From Candidatus Zhuqueibacterota bacterium (GTDB taxonomy: Bacteria > Zhuqueibacterota > Zhuqueibacteria > Oceanimicrobiales > Oceanimicrobiaceae), in the NCBI GenBank assembly GCA_029262005.1, contig JAJDAG010000038.1, positions 62,001 through 126,000 of the forward strand: DNA of 64,000 nt, read 5' to 3'. Below are positions 8,871 to 16,664 of the stretch, piece by piece. The notes under the pieces are model-generated. The model was not told the origin of the DNA and did no database searches. It saw only the letters and a list, made by a program, of their open reading frames with translations. A program made the position numbers and the translations under genes. Every line of letters starts with the position of its first letter. Within the stretch, counting starts at the first letter, position 1.

Positions 8871-9458
8871 ATGCTAATCAGTAAAAAAGAGATCGTCAAA
8901 ATCGTCCAATCCGTCCCGAAGCGAACCATTGCTTTGTCTGATTATGTGCCGTCCGCTATTCTGATGCTTTTCTTTGAGCGCGATGGTCAAACATTTCTTG
9001 TTTACATTCGCCGAACAAAAGGTGAGACACTTCATAGCGGCCACATGGCTTTCCCGGGCGGCAAGATTGAACCGGGGGGTGAATCAAGTTGCGCGGCTGC
9101 CATTCGCGAAGCATACGAAGAAATAGATGTCGCCGGGGACTCTTATGAATATATTGGTGATATGGGTTATTTTGAAACCCTCGACTCAAAGTTTGACGCC
9201 GCGGCGCATGTGGGCTGGTGCCCGAAACCTCCTGTTTACAAGCAGAACGATTTTGAAGTGGCGGAGGTTGTCGAAATTCCGGCGAAAGTACTGCACTCGC
9301 AATTTCGTCCTGATGTCAACCTTGACAACAGGCAAGATGTTATCTCCTTGAGTTTTAAGTACGAGTCATTAAATTCTAATGTGGTCTACTTGTGGGGGCT
9401 AACCGCTAGAATTACACACCACTTTTTTACGGGCTGGCAAAACTTGACAAAACAGTAA
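8871..9458 (+). CDS. NUDIX hydrolase, probable CoA diphosphatase type
   Basis: The 195-residue protein starts at ATG 8871 (MLISKKEIV), a few bases after AAGAGAG. An upstream in-frame start at 8778 is unlikely. The NUDIX box is intact: GGKIEPGGES, then AAAIREAYEEIDV. Together with the preceding RRTKGETLHSGHMAFPGG block it matches the CoA/nucleoside-diphosphate-X pyrophosphatase group (NudL-like), in which the stretch before the box gives CoA preference. It probably trims CoA or acyl-CoA to 4'-phosphopantetheine and adenosine 3',5'-bisphosphate. Specificity is inferred. Confidence 0.82.
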   Translation: MLISKKEIVKIVQSVPKRTIALSDYVPSAILMLFFERDGQTFLVYIRRTKGETLHSGHMAFPGGKIEPGGESSCAAAIREAYEEIDVAGDSYEYIGDMGYFETLDSKFDAAAHVGWCPKPPVYKQNDFEVAEVVEIPAKVLHSQFRPDVNLDNRQDVISLSFKYESLNSNVVYLWGLTARITHHFFTGWQNLTKQ

Positions 9459-9954
9459 CCATTCCGCCTGGAAGACTAAAGGGTTGCATTCGTAAAGCAA
9501 TTGGTGAATCGTCACCATTCTATTTCGTCCCTTTGGAGTTTGGGATAAATGGAATTAATTTATTTCCAGTGCTTCAAAGCATTTTACCCCGTTGAGGCAT
9601 TTCACAAAAAATCAGTGAAGCTGAGTTGGCTGCATAACATGAGACCCCTGGTTTTTAGCGAATGGCCAAAAGCCAAATGCTTCTGAGTAAATCAATATTC
9701 AGTTGTTCTTCTGTTGAGACGACCAAAGCGGTTGCGGCGCTGAGCAATTAAAATCTAACTAATTGTAATAATTACTTTTAAAATACCGTAAGATTTCACT
9801 TAGAACTTGCATTTCGTTTCTTTATTAGGCACCTTTATTTCGTCCTGAGGGCTGTCATTAAACTGCGCCAAATCCTCCTTTCCCATTATATGTCAAGTCT
9901 CGCGCAGTTGCTGGGAAACGGTTCTCAAACCGGCTGGTACCTACGGTAAATACT
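9459..9954. other. Intergenic region, 496 bases
   Basis: This is the stretch between the NUDIX gene and the histidine kinase, both on the plus strand. It is stop-rich in all frames and no hairpin with a T-run, RNA gene or conserved repeat was recognised. The kinase promoter should lie near its right end. Confidence 0.4.
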
Positions 9955-11160
9955 ATGCTTTTTGATTCGCATCACACCGCTGCTCTTTCGGCAAAATCTT
10001 ACAATGATTTTGACAAGAATAAGGATGAACTGCTGAAATACACCCAGTTATACAAACTGGCAAATTTTGGTAGTATGCTCGCTGGTACGCTGCACACTTT
10101 CAACAATATTTTGGGTGGAATTCTCGGTTATTCTCAGTTGATGAAATCAGAATTGCCGGAAGAGTCAAATACATATCGTCAGGCTGGTGTTATTGAAGGG
10201 GCAGCCAAGCGGGCGTCGAAGCTCATCTCGCAGTTACAATATTTGTCAAGGCGTGAAAGCTACCGTAAAGTGCCTGTAGATGCCGCAGTCATTATTACAG
10301 AAGTGCTGGCTATTCTCGAGAGTTCATTTCGCAAGAACATTTCAGTCGTCTCTGAATTCAATCACAACAAAGCCAGGATCAATGTTGATCTTTCTTCGAT
10401 GTGTCATGCTTTGCTCAATTTGGCGTTTAATGCGAGCGATGCGATGCCTAATGGTGGACAACTTTTGTTCGCCACGGATGTTTGTGACGCATCCAAAGGT
10501 GAAAATTTGCTGGCGAGTCCTAAGCATCTTCGCATTTGCGTGCGGGATACTGGTAGCGGTATTGGCAATGATATTCTGCCATGTGTGTTCGAGCCATTTT
10601 ACACAACCAACGATGGAACCGGAATGGGGCTGACCATCGCCAAAGGCATTGTTGAAGATCATGGCGGAACAATTGATGTAAGGACAGAAGAACGCGAAGG
10701 CACGGAGTTTACGATTTCCCTGCCTTTGGCAACGCAGAGTGCGGACTACTCGATTTTAGACGTTGAAACGACCATCAATAAAAACAGTCCGGGTAGGGGC
10801 GAACTCATTCTGGTTGTTGATGATGAGGCGGATCTGCGCCAGATGACAAAACAAATTCTTACAAATAAGGGATACCGCGTCTTAGTGGCCGATTCCGGGC
10901 AAAGTGCAATTGAGATTTTTGAAAAACACATCGACCAAATCGATCTTGTGATCCTTGACATGATTATGCCGGGGGTTGACGGCACAGAAGTGTACAACCG
11001 GATCAAATATTTAGCAAGTAATTTAAGAGTAATTCTTACAAGTGGCTATCTTAACAATCCGCCGTTTCAGGCTCTTCTCGACAAAGGCGAAGATACATTC
11101 ATTCAAAAACCCTGGGATATTGGTGAGCTGCTTGAGCAAACTCAAAAAGTTCTGACCTAA
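9955..11160 (+). CDS. Hybrid sensor histidine kinase / response regulator without sensor domain
   Basis: The 401-residue protein has no transmembrane or obvious PAS segment. A HisKA-like helix carries the phosphoacceptor His47 in LAGTLHTFNNILGGI. The ATPase domain shows the N-box NASDAMPNGG, G1 RDTGSGI, FEPFYTT and G2 GTGMGLTIAKGIVEDHGG. A C-terminal receiver from about residue 280 has VVDDEAD, phosphoacceptor VILDMIMPGVDG, the TSGY switch and the KPW lysine. It is probably a cytoplasmic phosphorelay kinase that receives its signal from a partner protein. The input is unknown, and no output regulator is adjacent. Confidence 0.85.
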   Translation: MLFDSHHTAALSAKSYNDFDKNKDELLKYTQLYKLANFGSMLAGTLHTFNNILGGILGYSQLMKSELPEESNTYRQAGVIEGAAKRASKLISQLQYLSRRESYRKVPVDAAVIITEVLAILESSFRKNISVVSEFNHNKARINVDLSSMCHALLNLAFNASDAMPNGGQLLFATDVCDASKGENLLASPKHLRICVRDTGSGIGNDILPCVFEPFYTTNDGTGMGLTIAKGIVEDHGGTIDVRTEEREGTEFTISLPLATQSADYSILDVETTINKNSPGRGELILVVDDEADLRQMTKQILTNKGYRVLVADSGQSAIEIFEKHIDQIDLVILDMIMPGVDGTEVYNRIKYLASNLRVILTSGYLNNPPFQALLDKGEDTFIQKPWDIGELLEQTQKVLT

Positions 11161-11224
11161 GAAATGTTATTCTGAGCCCCCTTGGCGTTTAGGTAAGTGC
11201 TTTGACTATCCTGAATTATGCATC

Positions 11225-11357
11225 AGCCACAGAGGCACAGAGTTTTAAAAAACAGACAATAAAAGCTTGATAAATGTGAGAACCCTCATTCGTTCCTAAA
11301 TTTTTTTATTGTGAGCATTTGTTCTAAGTTCTGTACTCTCAGTGTGCTCTGTGAGAT
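11225..11357. repeat. Degenerate inverted 'cacagaggcacagag' repeat
   Basis: The sequence GCCACAGAGGCACAGAG lies near 11226-11242. An imperfect reverse-complement partner, CTCTCAGTGTGCTCTGTGAG, lies near 11336-11355. They sit between two convergent genes. The wording matches a dispersed intergenic repeat seen in many bacterial genomes. The arms have decayed, so this looks like an old copy. Identity is from memory of the motif, not from a search. Confidence 0.4.
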
Positions 11358-11376
11358 AATTTATGAATAGAGCAGA

Positions 11377-11919
11377 CTAGAAAACGAGCTTGCAAATCAA
11401 TAATGCACCGATCAAACCTGCCGCATCTGCCAACAAGCCGGCCGGCACGGCATGCCGTGTCTTTTTAATGCCCACTGAGCCAAAGTAAACAGCGAGAACA
11501 TAAAATGTGGTCTCAGTGCTGCCATACATGGTAGAAACCAATCGTCCGATGAAAGAGTCAGGGCCGTGTGTTTTCATGATTTCCGTTACCAGCCCCAGTG
11601 AGCCGCTGCCTGAAAGAGGACGCATTAGGGCCACGGGCAATGCCTCTGCGGGCAAGCCCACAAGATCTGTTAAGGGTGAAATAGCGCTGATTAAATACGC
11701 CATCGCTCCTGAGGCCCGAAACATGCCGATCGCTACCAGAATTGCCACGAGGAAGGGAATGATTTTTATTGCGACTTCAAAGCCACCTTTGGCACCATCC
11801 ACGAATGCTTCATAGAGGCTGATTTTTTTGAAAACGCCATAGCAGATGATAACTAAAATAATGACTGGAATGGCATAATCTGAAATGGTTTTTACAATTT
11901 CGCCGAATACTGTTGCCAT
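11377..11919 (-). CDS. spmB: SpmB-like nucleoside-recognition membrane protein
   Basis: The 180-residue protein starts at ATG 11919, preceded by CAGGAG. The frame extends further upstream but the extra residues overlap spmA in another frame. It is hydrophobic with about four to five segments and carries the conserved Gate/nucleoside-recognition blocks PVALMRPLSGSGSLGL, THGPDSFIGRLVSTMYGSTETTFY and the HAVPAGLLADAAGL ending. In Bacillus SpmA and SpmB help dehydrate the spore core. No sporulation gene is near, so the role here must be another one, probably solute or nucleoside-related transport. spmA stops one base before this start, which implies translational coupling. Confidence 0.85.
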   Translation of the reverse strand: MATVFGEIVKTISDYAIPVIILVIICYGVFKKISLYEAFVDGAKGGFEVAIKIIPFLVAILVAIGMFRASGAMAYLISAISPLTDLVGLPAEALPVALMRPLSGSGSLGLVTEIMKTHGPDSFIGRLVSTMYGSTETTFYVLAVYFGSVGIKKTRHAVPAGLLADAAGLIGALLICKLVF

Positions 11920-11920
11920 T

Positions 11921-12559
11921 TTATTCTCCTGCGTCTGTATTTGTGCTTGCCACGTCGCCTTCAGGCAATAAATCTTTTTTAAAAATGGGTAGTTTTTCCA
12001 AAATTTTGGCTGCGGTGACTGCAATGGTCGTGGCGCAAATACCGGCAAAAATCGTCGTACCGATAATTTCCGCGGGATTGGTCGATTTTAGCGAAATGCG
12101 CACACCCAGAATGGTGGCCGGTATTAAAGTTATTGCAGCCGTATTGAGGGCAAGAAAAGTAACCATGGAATTAGATGCGACTTCTTTTTTGTCATTTAGT
12201 TGTTGCAGTTCTTCCATGGCTTTTAAGCCAAATGGTGTTGCCGCATTGGACAGTCCAAGCCAATTTGCACTGAGGTTCAGCAAAATGGCGGAAATGGCCG
12301 GATGGTCGGGAGGAATGTCCGGAAACAGTCTTCGGCTGACAGGCTTGATTGCCCTGGCAAGAATTTTGTTCAGACCGCTGTTTTCCGCAATTTTTAAAAT
12401 ACCGAGCCACAGGGCCATGATTCCAATCAGGCCAAATGCTATGTTTACTGAAACCTGGGCCATTTCAAATGCAGCGTTGGTCACTTCCGGTAGTTTACCG
12501 TTGATAGCTCCGACTACAATGGCGACAAGCATAAGTGTAATCCAAACATAATTTAGCAT
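11921..12559 (-). CDS. spmA: SpmA-like nucleoside-recognition membrane protein
   Basis: The 212-residue protein starts at ATG 12559 after a strong AGGAGGTCCC. It has five or so membrane segments and the family core NLSANWLGLSNAATPFGLKA, then LNTAAITLIPATILGVR. The stop TAA is followed after a single base by the spmB ATG. The pair probably forms one hetero-oligomeric membrane unit. Homologues are widespread outside spore formers, where function is not established. Confidence 0.87.
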   Translation of the reverse strand: MLNYVWITLMLVAIVVGAINGKLPEVTNAAFEMAQVSVNIAFGLIGIMALWLGILKIAENSGLNKILARAIKPVSRRLFPDIPPDHPAISAILLNLSANWLGLSNAATPFGLKAMEELQQLNDKKEVASNSMVTFLALNTAAITLIPATILGVRISLKSTNPAEIIGTTIFAGICATTIAVTAAKILEKLPIFKKDLLPEGDVASTNTDAGE

Positions 12560-12880
12560 GGGACCTCCTAATAAAACACGGCGTAAATTGAGTTTAACTG
12601 TTTGTCCTGTTGCAGTTGTTCTTTGCGCACATCAGAGTTAAGAGGCCGGCTTACAAATGGAAAATGTGCGAAGAATCTGTCAGGCTAAATGGTTGAACTT
12701 GAGAATGCTTAAGCTACTTTTTTGAGAGTAATTAAGCAAATGATTTTTGCTGATTTTTGCCAAAAGATATATTTCAGAGAGCATCGCATATTCAGGTTGA
12801 TCCTGTTGTGGCGATTACTTACCTTAACTTCGTTTTATATACAGTACTCACTCATTTTATAATTATCAGGAGATACGAAT
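12560..12880. other. Intergenic region, 321 bases, between divergent spmA and pruA
   Basis: Promoters for both genes are expected here. I see no clear operator, hairpin or small ORF. Confidence 0.4.
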
Positions 12881-14428
12881 ATGGTTTCAGAATTCAGAAA
12901 TCATCCGCTAAATGATTTTTCAATTCCGGAGAATCACCAGAAACAACTGGCGGCATTGGCAGAAGTAAAAGGCCAGTTTGACCGCATTCATGCATTGCAT
13001 ATTGGCGGTAAAGATGTCGAGACTGTTGATTTGTTTAAGTCATACAATCCATGCCAAAAGGACCAGGTGGTTGGCACGTTCCACAAAGCAGGACAAGAGC
13101 AGGCGGAACAGGCAATTCAGGCTGCGAATAAAGCGTTTGAAACATGGCGGTTTACGAAGCCGGAAGACAGAGCGGAATATCTATTTAAAGCTGCCGATGT
13201 AATGCGGCGCCGTCAGTTCGAGTTAAATGCATGGATGATTTTTGAAACCGGCAAAAACTGGGTAGAGGCAGATGCCGACACAGCCGAAGCCATCGATTTT
13301 TTGGATTTTTATGCCCGGGAAATGTTGCGCTATGCCGAAAAACAACCGATTACGCCGATTCCGGGAGAGCGGAATGAAATGTTTTATATCCCCCTTGGTG
13401 TTGGTGCAGTTATTCCCCCTTGGAATTTTCCGCTCGCTATTTTGGCTGGAATGACAATGGCGGCTATCGTGTCCGGCAATACCGTTGTTCTGAAACCAGC
13501 AAGCGACTCTCCGGCAATTGGTTATAAGTTGGTGGAAATCTTAAAAGAAGTTGGCTTGCCGGATGGTGTTTTGAATTTTATTCCCGGCAGTGGCGCTGTT
13601 ATTGGGGATTACATAGTCACGCATCCGAAAATTCGGTTCATTTCTTTTACTGGTTCAATGGAAGTCGGGTTGCGTATCAATGAGTTGGCTGCGAAGCCGC
13701 AAAAAGGTCAGATTTGGATCAAACGTGTGGTTGCAGAAATGGGTGGCAAGGATGCAATTATTGTGGATAGCGAAGCTGACGTGGAAGCGGCTGTCGAAGG
13801 AGTGGCTGCTGCGGCTTTTGGTTTTCAGGGGCAAAAGTGTTCAGCATGCTCGCGTGCGATAATTGATGAATCGCTTTATGATGACTTCATTGACAGGTTG
13901 GTTGCGCGAAGTCGGAAAATCACCATGGGACCGGTCCAGAATCCAGACAATTTTATGGGGGCGGTTATAAATAAAGCTGCGCTGGACAAAACGATGGAAT
14001 ACATCGAGATCGGCAAAAAGGAGGGGCGTCTTGTTTTAGGTGGCGATAAGGGGCCGGAATCCGGTTACTTTGTTAACCCAACCATTATCGTTGATATTGA
14101 CTCAAAAGCCCGTCTTGCCCAGGAAGAGGTTTTTGCACCGGTGTTAGCGGTTATCAAAGCGAGAGATTTTGATCATGCCCTCGAAATTGCAAATGATTCA
14201 AATTTTGGTTTAACCGGTGCGGTTTTTTCAAATAACCGTGAAAAACTCAACAAGGCCAGACGCGTGTTTCATGCAGGAAACTTGTATCTTAACCGAAAGT
14301 GCACCGGCGCTCTGGTGGGTGGAAATCCGTTCGGCGGCTTTAATATGTCTGGAACAGATTCAAAGGCAGGTGGGCCCGATTATTTGCTGCTTTTCATGCA
14401 AGCAAAATCTGTTTCTGAAAAAGTGTAA
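12881..14428 (+). CDS. pruA: 1-pyrroline-5-carboxylate dehydrogenase
   Basis: The 515-residue protein is full length for the RocA/PruA class of NAD-dependent aldehyde dehydrogenases, which oxidise glutamate semialdehyde (from proline or ornithine breakdown) to glutamate. The NAD-binding segment is IPPWNFPLAILAGMTMAA then GNTVVLKPASDSP, with FTGSMEVG. The general-base glutamate is in VAEMGGKDAIIVD, and the catalytic cysteine is in GFQGQKCSACSRAI. The C-terminal GGFNMSGTDSKAGGPDYL is typical of this subgroup. CAGGAG precedes the ATG by nine bases. There is no proline dehydrogenase neighbour, so it is a stand-alone, not PutA-type, enzyme. Confidence 0.92.
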   Translation: MVSEFRNHPLNDFSIPENHQKQLAALAEVKGQFDRIHALHIGGKDVETVDLFKSYNPCQKDQVVGTFHKAGQEQAEQAIQAANKAFETWRFTKPEDRAEYLFKAADVMRRRQFELNAWMIFETGKNWVEADADTAEAIDFLDFYAREMLRYAEKQPITPIPGERNEMFYIPLGVGAVIPPWNFPLAILAGMTMAAIVSGNTVVLKPASDSPAIGYKLVEILKEVGLPDGVLNFIPGSGAVIGDYIVTHPKIRFISFTGSMEVGLRINELAAKPQKGQIWIKRVVAEMGGKDAIIVDSEADVEAAVEGVAAAAFGFQGQKCSACSRAIIDESLYDDFIDRLVARSRKITMGPVQNPDNFMGAVINKAALDKTMEYIEIGKKEGRLVLGGDKGPESGYFVNPTIIVDIDSKARLAQEEVFAPVLAVIKARDFDHALEIANDSNFGLTGAVFSNNREKLNKARRVFHAGNLYLNRKCTGALVGGNPFGGFNMSGTDSKAGGPDYLLLFMQAKSVSEKV

Positions 14429-14452
14429 TTTGCAGGCTTTGTCTTCGAAAAG

Positions 14453-14489
14453 AAAAGGCGCAATGTTATTTGAGAACATTGCGCCTTTT
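14453..14489 (+). terminator. Rho-independent terminator after pruA
   Basis: A perfect 15-base stem, AAAAGGCGCAATGTT (14453-14467) with AACATTGCGCCTTTT (14475-14489), around a 7-base loop. It ends in TTTTTG on the plus strand. The A-run on the left would also serve the convergent gene ending at 14540, so it is probably bidirectional. Confidence 0.9.
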
Positions 14490-14539
14490 TGCATTTTGTG
14501 TTTATTCGATAAGGCTGAACCTAACGCGATACGGCGAAT

Positions 14540-15667
14540 TTATTCCTCCAGCAATTGCTGCAGCCGTTTTTGTGCAATCAAATAAAATTCTGAATCCTGG
14601 TCTGAAGTCAATTGTAAATAGGACTGCCATGCTTCAATTTCATCCGCTACATTCTTTGCGAGTTTGTGCACGATCGCAATGTTGTAGTGTGCTTCTGCAA
14701 GGACAGGGGCAAGCGTGAGCGCTTTTTGCAGGTGCTGCAAAGCCATTTCGTAGTTGCCTTCGTCAACATCAATGAGAGCAATGTTGTTGTATATGTCCGG
14801 ATTGTCAGGTTCTTGTGCCAGGGCAGTTAAGAAATATTTTCTGGCCTCTACTTTCATTTCATTATAATAAAAGAGCGTGGCCACTTTGTTGCACAGCTCC
14901 GGGTTATGCGGCTTTTCTTTCAATGCTTTAAAAAGGTCGCTGTACTCTTGCATTAAAGCGGTTTTATCTTTTGAGCTTCGCAGTTCATCGACTGGAGAGA
15001 AAATGTCAACGCCGACCGGCCTGATGTCATTTTCTGCCACCCTGAATTTTTTTGCAGCTTTCTCGTAATCAGAGTTTGCAGCATTTATCAGATTATCCTC
15101 TTGTATTTTGGTGAGGGCTATAAAGGCAAAAACTATTGCAAAAGCTGGCGCAAGAAAGCGTAATTGCAACCAGTTGGGAAGGCGAATGCGGAGCGGCTGT
15201 CGTTCTGGTTTTTTTGTTGGTTTGGGAGAGTTGCCTTTAATAAACTCCTTTTCGTACCTTGAAAGCCTGTCGGTAACGGTGATATGCTCCAATTCTTTGA
15301 CAAATGCTCTTTCTTCCTGAGTGATTGGTTTGGAGCTGTTTTTCCTGATTGAAGTAAAATCTTTGAAGCAGGTGGGGTATAGAAACAAGTATTTAAAAAA
15401 TCGTGCTTTTTCGTCTTTGTCCAGGTTATGACTAAAATATTTTGTTAGTAGATCCTGGAATTCCTCTGGCATTGGGAGCTTTTCACGCTCAATTGAGCGG
15501 TGCCTCTTTGCAAGCTTCTGCTTTGTAGCTTGAATCAACTCATAGTTTTCTTGACAAACCGGGCATCCATTGATGTGTTTTTCTATGCTAGTGCGTGCTT
15601 GTATTGCCATGTTATCGCTACTATATTGATTCAAGTCATGAAAGCTATAACAGTTCTTATTGGTCAT
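14540..15667 (-). CDS. Zinc-finger anti-sigma-like membrane protein with TPR domain
   Basis: The 375-residue protein has a good AAGGAAG before the ATG. The N-terminus holds an HxxxCxxC zinc-binding anti-sigma motif (His31, Cys35, Cys38 in HINGCPVC). A single transmembrane helix lies at about 169-187. The periplasmic part holds tetratricopeptide repeats (NPELCNKVATLFYYNEMKV, NPDIYNNIALIDVDEGNYEM, AEAHYNIAIVHKLAKN). It lies 108 bases downstream of a sigma-factor gene on the same strand, so it is probably that factor's membrane-bound anti-sigma factor, with TPRs as the sensing or docking domain. Confidence 0.78.
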   Translation of the reverse strand: MTNKNCYSFHDLNQYSSDNMAIQARTSIEKHINGCPVCQENYELIQATKQKLAKRHRSIEREKLPMPEEFQDLLTKYFSHNLDKDEKARFFKYLFLYPTCFKDFTSIRKNSSKPITQEERAFVKELEHITVTDRLSRYEKEFIKGNSPKPTKKPERQPLRIRLPNWLQLRFLAPAFAIVFAFIALTKIQEDNLINAANSDYEKAAKKFRVAENDIRPVGVDIFSPVDELRSSKDKTALMQEYSDLFKALKEKPHNPELCNKVATLFYYNEMKVEARKYFLTALAQEPDNPDIYNNIALIDVDEGNYEMALQHLQKALTLAPVLAEAHYNIAIVHKLAKNVADEIEAWQSYLQLTSDQDSEFYLIAQKRLQQLLEE

Positions 15668-15775
15668 GGCTCACTTCCTTTGAACTTGTCTTAAAAAGGT
15701 TGGTCCTTTCATAACTAATAATCGAATACATTATAATAGACAAGTCAATGCTCCAAAACTTCTCAAAAAAAAAAA

Positions 15776-16525
15776 TTAAAGTGCATTTTTTAATATATTT
15801 TTCATTCTGTTTACCAGGGTTTCAATACCACTTTTAGTCAGGCCGAAGTCGTATTTGTCTATCAGTTCCTTGGAAGTATAGCCCGATAAATAGTATAACC
15901 TGAATATTATCAAGTCCCGGTGAATTTCTTTGCTGCGATAGTTTTGTTTTAGAGTGGTTTCCATAAAAGCAAGCAGGTCGGCTTCGTTTATTTCTTCATT
16001 CGTTTGGTCTGAAAGTGGGTGTATCCCTGAATTGTCGAAACCAAAGTCATCGGCATCTACAGTTGCAGTGCCGAGAAGGCGGTCTCTGTTTTGTATATGT
16101 CGTACATAATTGTTGGCTTCGTTTTTACAGATAGTATACAAGAATGCCAGAAATGACTCCTCACTGTTGCCTCGAAAGCTGTGCAGTCCGCGTGCATCAT
16201 TTTTTATCAAACAAAGGAACACATCCTGTGTAAGATCTTTTATTAGTTCCGGGGATTGGTTGGCTCTGGAATTTCCGAGCCGTGTTGCTAAGGCACGACG
16301 AAGGAATACAATAATCAATTTTTCAAAACGTGCCTTGAATTCATTCCAGTGTACGTCACGTTTTTTTTTGTCGTTGAGGCATTTGGTGATCAGCTCTTTG
16401 GTACTAAGCTGATAGACCGCGAGAACAAGGAGCGTAATCAGGGTTGTAATAAACGTGACTTCCAATAAGGCGGAATCGATCCCGGGATCAAACAACGTGA
16501 AGCTTGATTTGATCAGTGATGGCAT
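15776..16525 (-). CDS. ECF-like sigma factor with predicted N-terminal membrane helix
   Basis: The 249-residue protein has a region 2 core at about 90-150 (LIKDLTQDVFLCLI, GLHSFRGNSEESFLAFLYTI, CKNEANNYVRH) and a region 4-like C-terminus (IFRLYYLSGYTSKELIDKY, then GIETLVNRMKNIL). Residues about 19-40 (ALLEVTFITTLITLLVLAVY) form a convincing transmembrane helix, which sigma factors normally lack. No other ATG lies between this and region 2, and no GTG was found there in the stretch I checked, so the longer form is likely real. The partner anti-sigma-like gene follows. Membrane tethering of the sigma factor itself would be unusual. Confidence 0.72.
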   Translation of the reverse strand: MPSLIKSSFTLFDPGIDSALLEVTFITTLITLLVLAVYQLSTKELITKCLNDKKKRDVHWNEFKARFEKLIIVFLRRALATRLGNSRANQSPELIKDLTQDVFLCLIKNDARGLHSFRGNSEESFLAFLYTICKNEANNYVRHIQNRDRLLGTATVDADDFGFDNSGIHPLSDQTNEEINEADLLAFMETTLKQNYRSKEIHRDLIIFRLYYLSGYTSKELIDKYDFGLTKSGIETLVNRMKNILKNAL

Positions 16526-16664
16526 GCTTTGGGAGACCCTCGCACAATAGTTAGCCAGCTCAGAAACGTACCTGCTCGAATTTAGTCACCAGTTAGGGTC
16601 TGGAACGTCAAGAATACGAAATGAAACAGTGAAAAGCAAGTGTTAACCATTTTCCCGGGTAGTG

